The notes under the pieces: model-generated | Database searches by the model: none | The model's input: the letters and a program-made list of their open reading frames with translations, nothing else | What the model was told of the DNA's origin: nothing | In this document: positions 35,201 through 48,076 of the stretch, in pieces | Layout: every line of letters begins with the position of its first letter | How positions within the stretch are numbered: the first letter of the stretch is position 1 | Source: Collybiopsis luxurians FD-317 M1 | Taxonomy: Eukaryota; Basidiomycota; Agaricomycetes; Agaricales; Omphalotaceae | NCBI GenBank assembly: GCA_000827265.1 | Contig: KN834780.1 | Location: forward strand, 476,221-540,220 | DNA length: 64,000 bases | Direction: 5' to 3' | Program-made: the position numbers and the translations under genes

Positions 35201-37792
35201 AAAACTGTTTAACTGATCTAAAGTTGCAGTTAACAAGTACGTTACTACCCAAGCAGTGAGGAGGAATCTAGAATCTACGATATCGAATCGTGATGAATGA
35301 TGATCTCTCATCGGTCAGTCCCGTATCAGAAGATGCGGTCGCCTTTGTTTCCTTTGCCGCCTATGATAAGCGTTCCCAAAGATGACTTTATAAGGATAAT
35401 GATCTGTCATCTGCCTAGGACGCTGGATAATCTGTTCGTATAACCGGGAGAGCGGGAAGCCAAATCAATGCCTGTAAAGAACTCGAGCCGCTTTCTAGAG
35501 CTCAACAATTTCCAATGCCGATGAGAACGACTTGCAAGAAGAGGGTCCGGTGCGAATTTCATTCTGCATATGGGCTGGCTACTCTAAATGCCAAGAGCCT
35601 TTCACAAAATGCGGGAAGGAGTATATACATATATGTACCTAACTGCTACTCCCCAAGTTGACTTGCCTTACGCGAAACGGGAGGGGGGGAGATGAGCCAG
35701 TGACCCCACTTCTGCCGTTTCTTATCATCCTTGCAGTCATACAGGAACCGAGTCGAAGACTTTCACGGCGATCGCGCTGCTCGATCAGATCAATGAAACG
35801 GTCATCGCTAGGCTCCATATGCTCGATATGCTATACAAGGTTGTTCAAAAATCAGGATTGGATGCAGGCCACTGCCATAGGATCAACAAGGGAGGATTAA
35901 CCACGCTTGAATCCAGCGGCGATCAAAATTCGTGATGTGGGGTCTTCTAAATCATAAGTCTTGCACAACGCGGAAAACGACGCATATATCCATGCGTACT
36001 GCTTCTGGAAAGAAGAGTCCGTTCAAGGTCGTGTTATTTATGACTGGAAGAGTGGAGGGGTCCGTTTAAATTGAGTATGCGAGTGGAGTGCTTACTCGGG
36101 TGAACATAATTACTTACTCTGGAAGGAAACTTCCGTTCAAAATCGTGTAGTCTGAGACTTGAAGAGTGGAAAAATCCGTTAAGATCGAGCATTCAAACGA
36201 AATACTCACGTATCTGTGTATATACGATCTGGTATTACTTTTCGACGTTATCGTTTCTCATTCTCCCCAATGAATACCACAGTAAACAGTTCCGTTTGAG
36301 ACGGATTTCTCGGTTTCTCCGTGGCTAACTTTTGTCAGTTTCCAAACTACAGCTTCTTGAGGATTGTATCTTGCGGCGTATGCGGGTCTATATTTATCTG
36401 CTCATTTGACCGCACAGACGTCCCCACTTACGTGTATGGAAAAAAAAAGTTTCAAGAATGATATTGTCTAATGTTGAGTGTTAGTTGCCTCATGTCCAAT
36501 GCTCTTCGCACCCCGAACAATCATGGGAGTTTCGTTAATCGGGTGTTTTATTTCAAGTGCTTGACCTGCTACTTGAGCTACTTATTTCAAAGTACTACAT
36601 ACATGCTACCGCCATGTGCAAACGAACGTTACACGCCCCACTCCCGTCTGTGGCATATATATAAATAGCCAAGTCGCCAAGCTCATTCATGATTCGCGGG
36701 AAGTAGCAAGTGTGTATATGTACCTGGCAGGCCAGATGGCCCTCTCCTAAGCATTTGTCTTCAGGGCCATGGCTTAGATTTCTCCAAACAACAGCTGAAT
36801 GGCAAAGATCAACGGCAGCTGCTCATTGGATATCTTCGGATGAATGTGGAAAAAAATTCATTGCTGTTCAAAGGCTGAGCTGGTAGGGTGTTATATTTTG
36901 GTGTTGTATAATATATTGAGTGGCACACTAGACTCTCACAAGAAAATTAATTGTGTCAAGTTCATTGATTTCGGGATTTCCACATACTTATTTAGAACTT
37001 GTGTGTCTGTGTCGACAGTTGGAGCATGCAGTACAGGAGAATGAAATTTCCTCGAACCCGCCACCATCATCGAGGCGTTACCAAACTACTGATGGCTCAG
37101 TGTAAGACTGTTGGCCTGTGATCTCTCAACTATGATTCGAAAACCAGGACTGATTTACCATAGGCAGATGTTCTTCTCGAGAATAGCATCAAATCATTCC
37201 AATTTTGCCTGCCTAAGTATTTCTGCTCTACTCGTTCTCGTGGCCAATTGCTCGTTTTCAACTCTTGACAGTCCTCCACTCGGCGAGCAACGGGGGGTCT
37301 AGAACATACTTGGCTTATATTCGTGTGGGTGTGTCTAGCAGCATGGCCAATGGCATTCGGGTAGATCTCCCACAGTTTACTCGAGTTAGATTTTTGGTTG
37401 TTAACGGCGGTGTATGGTCTAGACTACCGAATCGAGGCATACATACACACATACAGCCATGCAGTGGATTCCGCCGTTGGAAAGTGCGAAGCGGGGATCA
37501 AGCGTCAGCGTCAGAATAATAAACGGAGAGGAAAGAGAGATTATGTCACTTTGACCGGGGCCCTGAGCTTGGGTCAGAAATACCTTTTTAAGGAATTTTA
37601 TTGGGACGGTGTTCTGCCATGTCGTAAACTTAAAGGTGGTATCTCCGTGATTACGCTACCTTCTCTCTACACACGGCCCTTTTCCCTTTTCCTATATCTA
37701 AACTTTGCTTCTCCCCCGTCAGGATGCCACTCCCCCGCCACTCCCTGTCCTTTCCTCTCCTCCATCGTTGACCGTCATCCACAACAACGACC
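32231..37792. other. Long region without a supported gene
   Basis: Several short ORFs exist (33452-33787 minus, 34191-34748 both strands, 34878-35195 minus, 35658-35900 plus). None has clear domains or consistent splice joins. The frames at 34480-34740 (PPSTYTWFTAANG) and 35690-35930 (LLDQINETVIARLHML) look somewhat protein-like and may be gene remnants. A degenerate two-copy tandem repeat lies at 35998-36210. Confidence 0.4.
35998..36210. repeat. Two degenerate tandem copies of a ~110-bp unit
   Basis: Both copies contain, in order, TCTGGAA, TCCGTTCAA, TCGTGT, GAAGAGTGGA and TCCGTT. The first starts near 35998 and the second near 36112. Confidence 0.5.
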
Positions 37793-40700
37793 ATGCCCTC
37801 GTCGGCACAGTCGACGGTCAGGCTCTTCACCCCTGGTTTCCATACCCTCCCTCCAGAGCTCCTTGAAAATATCGCCTTTTATTATATTTGCCCACGTATT
37901 CTAGGGCCCCCAATATCCCTCACGCCTCTCCTTTTAGCTTCAAAGTCATCATATCGCAATCTTACCAATGCAAAGCACCTCTACGCTCGAGTTTTCAAAT
38001 ACAAATTTTCCTTCAGCGCCATCCGTCGACGGGGTTTCGAGCCTAGTGCAGGAGAATGGGCTTCGCAGCTACGGTCCTGGTGTAAAGTCTTGAGAAGTGT
38101 CCGGAGACGGAGACGGAGACCTGCGCAGGAGCAGTATGTTGATGAGGTCTGCGATGATATCGGGATGGAGGAGCCTGATGTTCAAGAAACCATGTATACC
38201 TTGTGGCTCATGTGCCTTGAGGACGACGGCTGCAACCGATTGCAGATGCAGATTTCTGGTGTATACGAGTGGGTCGAGGGGTACATTCTTGGAGAGATGT
38301 ACAAGGTTCTGAACAAAGGCTGGCCCATTGCCAATGCAGCGAACAGTTGTGCCATGTGGGTTCTTTGGTATCTATCAAGTAAAGGTACGTGAACCGCGCA
38401 AATGGTTATCTCATAGTGTCTAAAGAAGGTTACATTGCAGTCCGTCTGCTGGAAGAACCTCCAGTCCAAAGAGAACGCCTCATCGAATTGGTCCTTCCAT
38501 TTCTGACCGTCCCATTCCGCTACCCAGGAGCTTTCGCTCCTGCCAATCATTTCCGTCTTCCATTCAACGCTTCCTCATCGCCATCCTTCTCCTTCTCCGA
38601 ACCAACCGTAACTGCCCACGGTCCCTACCCAATCTATATTCACCCCTCTAGTCACACTTGGAACTTACCTCATTTTGATCGCTGGACAAGTCTTTCCACG
38701 CCTCTTGCCGCTGATGCAGCTAAATTGGTCTACTTTTCCCGACGAGAGACAATGCCTTTCCCTGTACCCGAAGCATTCCCAAGGAATAGGGAAGAGCATC
38801 GAGAACGAGTCCGAGCTCTCTTGGCTGCGGAAAACGCAGCGGCAGGCGGACAAGGGCAAGTGAGCGAATTCGAATTGGATATGATGCTACAAAACGAGTT
38901 GCCTCGCCCGACGCAAGACGATTTTCTAGAGCTGAATGAAGGCTTGCTGGGAGGCGTCATGGTTGATGGTTCGACGAGGTCTTCGCCTTACAAATGCAAG
39001 GGTGGCGGAACTGGTTTGCCGTGCGCTCATGATCGTTGGGACGAGGTACGGAGGATGTTGCCTACTCTACTTGATTCGCCTTCGTTTGTGGACAGTGACC
39101 TCGACGAGGCGGAACGGATTCTTTTCGCGGACGAGTCTGGAAGGGGATGTATTGATGAGAGTACTTGTCAGAGCCGTCGTTGGGATGCGGACTGGTGGCG
39201 GTTGAGGTTGTGTCGGTCGTGTTGGGTTAATAGGGCTGGGCTGGATGATGCTGCGGATCGGGACGAGGGTGAGCAGAGAGGTACCACAAGTGAGGAGGTT
39301 GAAGATATAGCCGGCGAGGACGATAGCGAGGATGAGGGTGACGAGGAAGAGGGCAGGATGGATCAACATAACTTGGCTGTCACGGAACAAGTCCAGGACG
39401 GTAAAATGAACGATTACGACGCCGACACTGATACCGAGATGGACGATACTGGCATTCACGATTCATACGACAACGACACTGAACGATCTCCGACCTTTTT
39501 CACTGGATATCCTCAAAAAGGCGCCCTTTATACACCTGGAGTGTTGAATGGCTTGTGGACGGGGCGTATGGTGGTATGTGTTGTCTCTCTTTTTCCTTCA
39601 TTACATCCCATATTTTACTCCCTTTACATTTTTCGTTCTTTTGCAATCCTTAAACTTTCTTTCTCGGCATATACGGGATTACCATACTAATCACCTACAA
39701 TTTGTACCCAGATACCCAGCGAATCGGAATTGCGTGCCTTGCTTCTTCCCCCTGCCCCAGCTGATCCTCCCCAAGGTGAACCGTTACCTCCCGTCAACCT
39801 GCCTAACGGCCCCGCACCGAATATGCCTGTTGTACCTCCCCCTCCTGACAACCAAAATCTCACCCCACCCCCTCCTCCGCTCCCTGCTGCCGCTGCACCT
39901 CCCGCTCCCGCCAATGCAAATCCCGCCGCTGCTTCAGAGATAGGCCACCGTCCGGGTTCATTCACCGAAGACACCCTCGGCCTCGTCGCTGTCCCTCTCT
40001 ACGTGAGGTTAAAAGAGTACGCGGTTTATAACGGTGGGAAGGTTGTGCCTTGTGCTGCAGATACGGATATTATAGCGGGAGAAGATGATGATGATCTCGA
40101 CGCTAATCTCAGTTTCGGATCCGGGCCCGGCTCTAGCTCGTTTTCGACTTCCAGTCCCAGTCCCGGTTCTAGTTCTCATTCAAGTGGCACTGGGACTCAA
40201 GGGCAAGAATGGAGCGGTGGACCCGGGCCTGGTTATCCGATCAGTAATGAGACGTTTGATCAGGGTATTGCGGACGCTTGGTTCCCTCAATTTTCGACGC
40301 TTAGTACGAGTGCGAGCGCTGGTGCGAGGGGTGGAGGAGGGAGGGACAAGCTGGTCGTTTCAGTTCCTGCGCAGTCGCTTCCGCCGCAAGTGGGAGGGCG
40401 AGGAGGGAAGAGGAAGGGCGTGGGAGTGGAAGAGTATGAATATGTCGCTGTTGATGAGGAGGCTGTCGCTCGTGCTGTCAATGATGCTGATGCGGACGAG
40501 AGTCTACGTATCCCTGGGACGTTTCATGATAGGGAAACCTGTTCTGGGTGTCGAGCGAGGGAGGAAGCGCTGAGGGCTGCTAGGGCTAGAGATGAGACGG
40601 AAGCTCAGTTTGGACATCTGTCCACGTCTAGTGATACGTCTCCTGTCACTCGATCTGGATCTGGAGGCGGCGATGGATCGTCTTTGCCTGACTCGACTAT

Positions 40701-41197
40701 GGAAGAGCCGGATTCGGATTCGGACTCGGACTCGGATCTTCCGCCATATGTTCCTTCTCCGTCGACTATCCCTGTTTGTAATGGAATTCGCGACGTTATT
40801 ATCACCGGTACTACCGACGCTAGGCATGCGAATGCGTGGGGCAAATGGGCTTGGAAAGGAAGGGTGAGGAAGTGGGATGGGTTGATCGGGATGATTAGGG
40901 AGCCTGCGCTTGATGGGGTATGTGTCATTTCGTCTCTGTTTGGCTTGTTTGCGCACATTTGTTCTGCGTTTACGAGTAACGGAAAAGGAGACGTTTTGCT
41001 AATCGCTTTTTTTCTTTGGTTTTTAGCCTTCAGGTCTAGCTCCCGGCGGCACAGGTGGAGCGGGGAAGATATTCTTTTATGGGACCCTCGTTGGCGGGAA
41101 AAACCTCGTTGGGACGTGGAGAATGGCGAATCAGGACCCGAGGATGCCTGCGTACGAGGGTGCGTTTACGCTGGGGAGGAAGGAGGAGGAGGAGTAG
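37793..41197 (+). CDS. F-box protein with acidic linker, copy 2 (1033 aa, 4 exons)
   Basis: Exons: 37793-38384, 38441-39573, 39712-40917, 41027-41197; phases agree. The start MPSSAQSTVRLFTPG leads directly into the F-box helices LPPELLENIAFYYICPR. A conserved globular part follows (VQETMYTLWLMCLEDDGC; PFRYPGAFAPANHFRLP; CRSCWV). Next are an Asp/Glu-rich linker, a Pro-rich stretch, FHDRETCSGCRAREEALR with a CxxC pair, an Asp/Ser run, and the end block GIRDVIITGTTDARHANAWG ... KIFFYGTLVGGKNLVGTWR. It has the same exon plan as copy 1 at 3.0-6.3 kb. It is the intact parent-like member of a direct duplication with the copy at 44-47 kb. The inferred role is an SCF substrate receptor; the substrate is unknown. 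Confidence 0.9.
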
Positions 41198-41970
41198 GTT
41201 GAACTGGAAGTCTTCGCATGAAAGGCATGGAAGCTGGCGAAATAAATCTTCCAAACAAAAAGCATCGAGTCGAATCCAATCGAAAGAACCAACACTGACG
41301 AAATGAAACGAAGCGATTGACAAAGCGAAGCGATTGAACAGAGAAGAGAACGATGAGGATGGTGCGTGTGTGATGATCTCTTCTCTCGCTGGTTGGTGTT
41401 TGTACTTTCTCTGGCATTCGTTTGTATTTTTTTGGCATATCGCTCATCTTGGACTTTTTGTTGTTTTCGGAAAGATATCAAGCTTGCATTTATTTGTCAA
41501 CTTCATATTTTGGAACGGACTTTGGGACTCCATATGTTATTTTATACTTCATCTCATCCTTTTGTGCATTGTTTTGGTCTTTCATACTGTATGTGTCGTG
41601 TTATATTCTACTACCACCCTCTCCGTCTTGGTTAGGGCATTATTTCTGTTTACAGATTTGTAGTGTACCCGTTTTCCCGTGTTATCGTGTTGTTGTTATC
41701 TCTTGCTCAGGATCTACTTACGAGCTTTGCCTACCCTATGTACGTACGGTTGTGGTTTGGTTTGTGTATTGGTTCATGTATGTATGTATGTTTGGTTTGT
41801 GCGTCTGTGTTTTTGGAATCGTTTTTTAATTTATACACGCGATGACCGACATTTGATAATACCATTCATGCTATGTACTATGGTGGTCTTGAGAGGATGC
41901 GGTGACAGCTGTGAAGAAAGTGCGGCTTTGACGCTGTTTTTGACGAGAGAGATACTTAAAATGGCAAAAA
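37841..41970. repeat. Segmental duplication, left copy (~4.1 kb)
   Basis: Runs from CATACCCTCCCTCCAGAG (just after the start codon of copy 2) through introns, 3' UTR and downstream spacer to about GGCTTTGACGCTGT...GGCAAAA near 41970. The partner is 44137 to about 48050. Introns and UTRs match as well as exons, so the event is recent. Confidence 0.85.
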
Positions 41971-42253
41971 TGGAATGGGAAGTGCTCGCATTGATACTGC
42001 CAACATTCATTAATATTCATTGATAACGCCTAAATGCAAAGGATGTAACTCGAGCGAACATTTCATAGGTGTAGAGTTTACACGTGCGTATTCAATCCGA
42101 CGTCGAATGATTTTTTGACGAGCACGCGGCCACGTGCTTTATGTTGACCTTAGAACGGAACGTCACGTCTGGGACGCCCGCAGTATTATTCGCTTATCCC
42201 TTCTCAAACAATTCTTCAACTTCCGATGGCTGAGACCACAATGGCAACCCAGT
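41198..42253. other. 3' UTR and spacer; pyrimidine-rich
   Basis: Downstream part of the duplicated segment, then unique sequence upstream of the next gene. Several T-rich ORFs (41334-42023) are open by composition only. No gene is called. Confidence 0.5.
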
Positions 42254-45200
42254 ATGTCTCAATCAAGCACCATTACATATAGCTCATTGTTTGGTACTTA
42301 TAGGATTTTTCCGAATGCCTCTCATTTTGGCATAAGAGATAGTGTTTTCATTAATAATACATCTACTCTTACTTCCGACCCTACACATCAAATAGCGTCA
42401 CATCCACCTCCTATCCCTCCCAACTCCCTCCCGAATTCGGACGTGAGCAGCGAGTGGGAGGATGATCAGTTCCCATCTAGGCTAGTTGAAAGCGAAGTAT
42501 ATGCACGATTACTGCTTCCTAGAAGAAAAGGATATCCTTTGTGGAAGCCGAAGCCAGACGAATATTTGTCAGAAGAATACAGACGAGTAGGAGTGGACAT
42601 CGGGGATGTTGGGTATCTTAATGAATCTGGCGGCTTCGACTATCTCTTTAATGCATGCTTACCGGCTAACCATCCAGTGAATCTGGGAAGAGTCCCGCTC
42701 GACTTTCAGCCACTTCACGGAATGTTGAATCCTCGGGACTTGACCGGATCGATGCGAGAGCATGAGCCAGGGTCTCACATTCCGAGCCACCCATCTCATA
42801 TTTGTAAAACCAGGAAGTGTATTTCCTGTACAATTCCGTATGTTCCAATTTTCATGCGACATTTATTTCTTACCATTTCAGTTTCTGAATTATATAACAG
42901 GAGAGTACCACACCAAATGGGCGCAGGATTTAACTTCAGCTCATCGACTTCCAAAGGTGCTCTGCTGATTCTTCCAGAGGGAGGGAGAAAAACCGATCAC
43001 CAGCAGTTAAATACTTTCCGCGACTATGCCGCGAAACATGCAAGATCCTGGTATGCCCATGCCAATGGGCCCTTAGCTCGCAGCATACCCAATGGATCAA
43101 TCTATTTTGTCACTGGCTGCGACAAAGCGCGCGCGTGGGGGACAGCGTGTTTCATTGATGCTCAGCCAGGCGATGTATCCTTAGAATATGTACCTGCCGA
43201 GTCTACGAAGAGGGGAGGGTTACCAGAATACTGGTTTAGCACATCTAATTCCGCGTTATCCTTGAGCGGCACAGATGATGTCTTTGAAAATCAATCAGGA
43301 TGTGTTTTTCTTCGAGGCTTCAAGGTTGCAATAAAAATCCCACCTTTTCGTACAGCTGTGGCAGTGGAAACTACGGTGACAGACATTTCCTTCCTGGAAG
43401 CGGATGACCTGTTGCCTAAACCCAAGTCAACTGGTTTTGCTATATCACCCGCACCAAGCTGGTGGTTAAAGCCGTACCTTGTGCCTAGGACACCTCCCCC
43501 GGATGTTGTCTCGCAGGAGCATGTTGTTCCCCCGGAGTTGAACGGCAATGAGGTGGATTATTCTTCCTCCATACGAGGTTCAGTATGTTTGTCTATCTAA
43601 TTTCACTCAGGCCATATGCTGAACCCGGTTATCTAGGTGTATCATCCTTCTGATACAATCAACCAATGGATTTTGAGCCAGGTGGGTTCGGTATATGTAG
43701 GTTGCCTGACATTCTCTCAATCCCCGCTACAGAATGAAGAGGTAGACGTATCCATCACTCACGACAATGATTGGATCTCTGTCATTGAAGATGTAAGTCT
43801 CTCCTAGCCTCAAACAACGAGGAGCTTGATTTGATTATGTGCGACCTGTATGTAGGGTGAGGAAATGCCCGATGATCGCGAAATAATTCGTCGGATTGCC
43901 AAAAATTTTGAAGTTGCAAAATGTGGACGTAAGTACTAATCTTAGCGCTTCCAAGTGACAGTTTTAGAATTTGCTTTTGTTTAATAGACTATGCGTTTGT
44001 TATCCCACAGATAGATCCTCAAATTATTTCTATTGCTTCCCCTCCTGCCCCTCCTCACTTGGATTTGCAAACAAATCTTTCCACCCCCCTCCACTTTGCT
44101 AGACCCGAGGAGCATCGACAGAGGGTCAGAGATCTCCATACCCTTCCACCAGAGCTCCTTGAAAATATCGCCTTTTATTATATTTGCCCACGTATTCTAG
44201 GGCCCCCAATCTCCTTCACGCCTCTCCTTTTAACTTCAAAGTCGTTATATCGCAATCTTACCAATGCAAAGCACCTCTACGCTCGAGTCTACAAATACAA
44301 GTTTTCCTTCAGCGCCATCCGTCGACGGGGTTTCGAGCCTGGTGCAGGAGAATGGGCTTCGCAGCTGCAGTCCTGGTGTAAAGTCTTGAGGAGTGTCCGA
44401 AGACGGAGACGGAGACCTGCGCAGGAGCAGTATGTTGATGAGGTCTGCAGTGATATCGGGATGGAGGAGCCTGACGTTCAAGAAACCATGTATACCTTGT
44501 GGCTCATGTGCCTTGAGGACGACGGCTGCAACCGGCTGCAGATGCAGATTTCTGGTGTATACGAGTGGGTCGAGGGGTACATTCATAAAGAGATGTACAA
44601 GGTTCTGAACAAAGGCTGGCCCATTGCCAATGTAGCGAACAGTTGTGCCATGTGGATCCTGTGGTATCTATCTAGTAAAGGTACGTGGACGCTCGATGTT
44701 CATCCCGCAGCGTCTAAAGAGGGTATACAGACCGTCTTATGGAAGAATCTCAAGTTCAAAGAGAATCCCTTATCGAACTAGTCCTTCCATTTCTAACCGT
44801 CCCATTCCGCTACCCAGGAGCCTTCGCTCCTGCCAATCATTTCCGCCTCCCGTTCAACGCTTCCGCATCGCCGCCCTTTTCCGAACCAACTATCACCGCC
44901 CACGGCCCCTACCCAATCTATACTCACCCCTCTAGTCACACCTGGGAATTATGTCACTTTGACCACTTAATACGTCTCTCCACGCCCCTCGCAGCCGATG
45001 CAGCGAAATTGGTCTACTTCTCCAGACGAGAGACGATGCCGTTTCCCGTACCCGAAGCTTTCCCAAGGAACAGGGAAGAGCATCGAGAGCGAGTCCGAGC
45101 TCTCGTGGCTGCGGAAAATGAAGCAGCAGGTGGACAAGGGCAAGTGAGCGAGTACGAATTGGATATGATGCTTCAAAACGACTTGCCTCGTCCGACGCAA

Positions 45201-47463
45201 GACGATTTTCTAGAGCTGAATGAAGGCTTGCTGGGAGGCGTCATGGTTGATGGTTCTGGTTCGACGAGGTCTTCGCCTTACAAATGCAAAGGGGGCGGAA
45301 CTGGTTTGCCGTGTGCTCATGATCGTTGGGACGAGGTACGGAGGGTGTTGCCTACTCTACTTGATTCGCCTTCGTTTGTGGAGAGTGACCTTGACGAGGC
45401 GGAACGGATTCTTTTCGCGGATGAGTCTCGAAGAGGATGTATCGACGAGAGTACTTGTCAAAGCCGTCGTTGGGATGCGGACTGGTGGCGGTTGAGGTCG
45501 TGTCGGTCGTGTTGGGTTAATAGGACTGGACTGGATGATGCTGCGGATCGGGACGAGGGTGAGAAGAGAGGTACCACCAGTGAGGAGGTTGAAGATATAG
45601 CCGGCGAGGACGATAGCGAGGATGAGGGTGACGAAGTTGGTGACGAGGAAGAGGGCGGGATGGATCAAAATAACTTGGCTGTCACGGAACAAGTCCAGGA
45701 CGGTAAAATGAACGATTATGACGCCGACACTGATACCGATATTGAGATGAACAATGCTGGCATTCACGACTCATACGACAATGACACTGAACGATCTCCG
45801 ACCCTTTTCACTGGATACCCTCAAAAAGGCGCCCTTTATGAACCTGGAGCGCTGAATGGCTTGTGGATGGGGCGTATGGTGGTATGTGTCGTCTCTCTTT
45901 TCCCTATATTTCATGCAATATTTTATTCCCTGGCATTGTTCGTTCTTTTCCAATCCTTAAACTTTCTTTTTCGGCATATACGGGATTACCATACTGATCA
46001 CCTACACTCTGTACCCAGGTACCCAACGAATCGGAATTGCGTGCCTTGCTTCTTCCCCCTGCCCCAACTGATCCTCCCCAAGATGAACCTTTACCTCCCG
46101 TCAACCTGCCTAATGGCCCCGCACCGAACATGCCTACTGTACCTCCCCCTCCTGGCGACCAAAATCCCACCCCATCCCCTCCTCCTCCTGCTGCCGCTGC
46201 ACCTTCCGCTCCCGCTCCCGCTAATGCAAATCCCGCTGCCGTTGCTCCGGAGATAGGCCACCGTCCCGATACATTCACCGAACACACCCTCGGCATCGTC
46301 GCTGTCCCTCTCTACGTGAGGCTAAAAGAGTACGCGGTTTATAACGGCGGGAAGGTTGTGCCTTGTGCTGCAGATACGGATATTATAGCGGGAGAAGATG
46401 ATGATGACCTCGACGCTAATCTCAGTTTCGGATCCGGACCCGGTTCCAGCTCGCTTTCGACTTCCAGTTCCAGTTCCAGTACTAGTTCTGATTCAGGTGG
46501 AACTGGGACTCAAGGGCAAGAATGGAGTGGTGGACCCGGGCCTGGTTATCCGATTAGTCAAGAGACGTTTGATCAGGGTATTGCGGACGCTTGGTTTCCG
46601 CAGTTTTCGACGATTAGTACGAGTGCGAGCGCTGGTGCGAAGAGTGGGGGAGGAGGAGGGGGGACGGACAAATTGATCGTTTCGGTTCCTGTGCAATCGC
46701 TTCCGCCGCGAGTGAGAGGAGGAAGAGGGAAGAGGAAGGGCGTGGGAGTGGAAGAGTATGAATATGTCGCTGTTGATGAGGAGGCTGTCGCTCGCGCTGT
46801 CAACGCGAACGGTGACGCGGATGCGGATGGGAGTCTACGTATCCCTGGGATGTTCCATGATAGGAAAACGTGCTCTGGGTGTCAAGCGAGAGAGGAAGCG
46901 CTGAGGGCTGCTAGGGCTAGAGATGAGACGGAAGCTGAGTTTGGACATCTGTCCGACCTTCCGCCGTATGTTCCTTCTCCGTCGACTATCCCTGTTTGTA
47001 ATGGAATTCGCGACGTCATCATCACCGGTACCACCGACGCTCGACATGCCAGTGCATGGGGCAAGTGGGCTTGGAAAGGAAGGGTGAGGAAGTGGGATGG
47101 GTTGATTGGGATGATTAGGGAGCCTGCGCTTGACGGGGTATGTGTTATTTCGTCTTTTATTAAATTTTCTTTTTCTTTCTTTGTTTTGTTTGTTTTTTTT
47201 TTTTTTTTTTGCTGCCGCCTTCCTCCTTCTTCCACGAATAAAGAAAAGTTTTGCTAATCCCTCGTTTCTCCTCGGTTTAGCCTTTAGGCCTACCTCCCGG
47301 CGGTAGCATAGAGGAGGCGAGGAAGATATTCTTTTATGGGACTCTCATTGGTGGGAAAAATCTTGTTGGGACGTGGAGAGTGGCGAACCATGACCCGAAG
47401 ATGCCTGCGTTTGAGGGTGCGTTTACATTGGGGAGGAAGGAGGAAGAGGGGGAGATGATTTGA
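42254..47463 (+). CDS. Predicted fusion: agaricomycete unknown-family protein + F-box protein copy 3 (1529 aa)
   Basis: Exons: 42254-42837, 42901-43582, 43637-43681, 43733-43792, 43856-43928, 43988-44680, 44731-45881, 46019-47137, 47281-47463; every phase agrees. Residues 1 to about 480 are a basidiomycete family of unknown function (NASHFGIRDSVFINN; MGAGFNFSSSTSKGALLILP; VTGCDKARAWGTACF; ITHDNDWISVIED; MPDDREIIRRIAK). The frame then runs with no stop from HYAFVIPQIDPQ into LPPELLENIAFYY of the F-box copy. No in-frame ATG exists between the splice acceptor at 43987 and the F-box, so this copy seems to depend on the upstream gene for its start. An alternative acceptor at 44010 would end the first gene at a stop about 85 bases later. 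Compared with copy 2 the linker has lost 37 residues near 46948. Confidence 0.65.
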
Positions 47464-48050
47464 ATTGTGTTTGGCGGGTTGGAGTTTTCCGCACAAAAAG
47501 GGTCGTTCATTTCGACAGTGGGAGCCGATGGAAACAAAACTCCAAAGTAAAAACGCATTGATACGAACTGAATCGAACGAACACCGACAAAACGAAGCGA
47601 TTGAAAAGAGAAGAGATTGGCGGACGAACATGGCGGGTGGGTAATGATCTCTACAATCTGACCGATCAGTGCTTGTGCTTTTCGTTGCATTCATTTACAT
47701 TTATCTTGGCATATCGCTCTTCTTGAATTTTTTTAGAAAAATATCAAGCTTGCATTTGCTTGTCACTTCATTTCTTGAACCGGACTTACGATGCTATTTC
47801 ATCTTATATTATCTTTTCGTGCATCTTTTCTTCCTTTCCTCACACTTTATGTACGGTGTTTTATTCTATTACCATCCTCTCCATCTTGCTTTGGGCGTTA
47901 TTTCTCTTTGCAGGGACGTAGGTATTCTTGGTCTGCGGTGTTCTTGTTTCTAAATTTATTATATACATGGTAAATGATGTATGCTAACATCATTAATAAA
48001 AGTGTGGCTTTGACGCTGTATTCACGAGAAAGGGAGCGAAAAGGGCAAAA
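44137..48050. repeat. Segmental duplication, right copy (~3.9 kb)
   Basis: Partner of 37841-41970. Its left edge falls a few codons inside the F-box gene, removing the original start codon. Its right edge lies about 25 bases before the tRNA-Ile-like gene. Confidence 0.85.
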
Positions 48051-48076
48051 AACAAACACAAAGAAAGAACGAGTAT

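Noticed and set aside
41334..42023. Several T-rich ORFs downstream of F-box copy 2
   Set aside because: They lie in the 3' UTR/spacer of the duplicated segment; openness follows from pyrimidine-rich composition and the partner copy does not keep the frames.
42134..42253. Upstream in-frame extension of the fused gene (start at 42134)
   Set aside because: The extra 40 residues are unlike the family start; the ATG at 42254 leads directly into the expected N-terminus.
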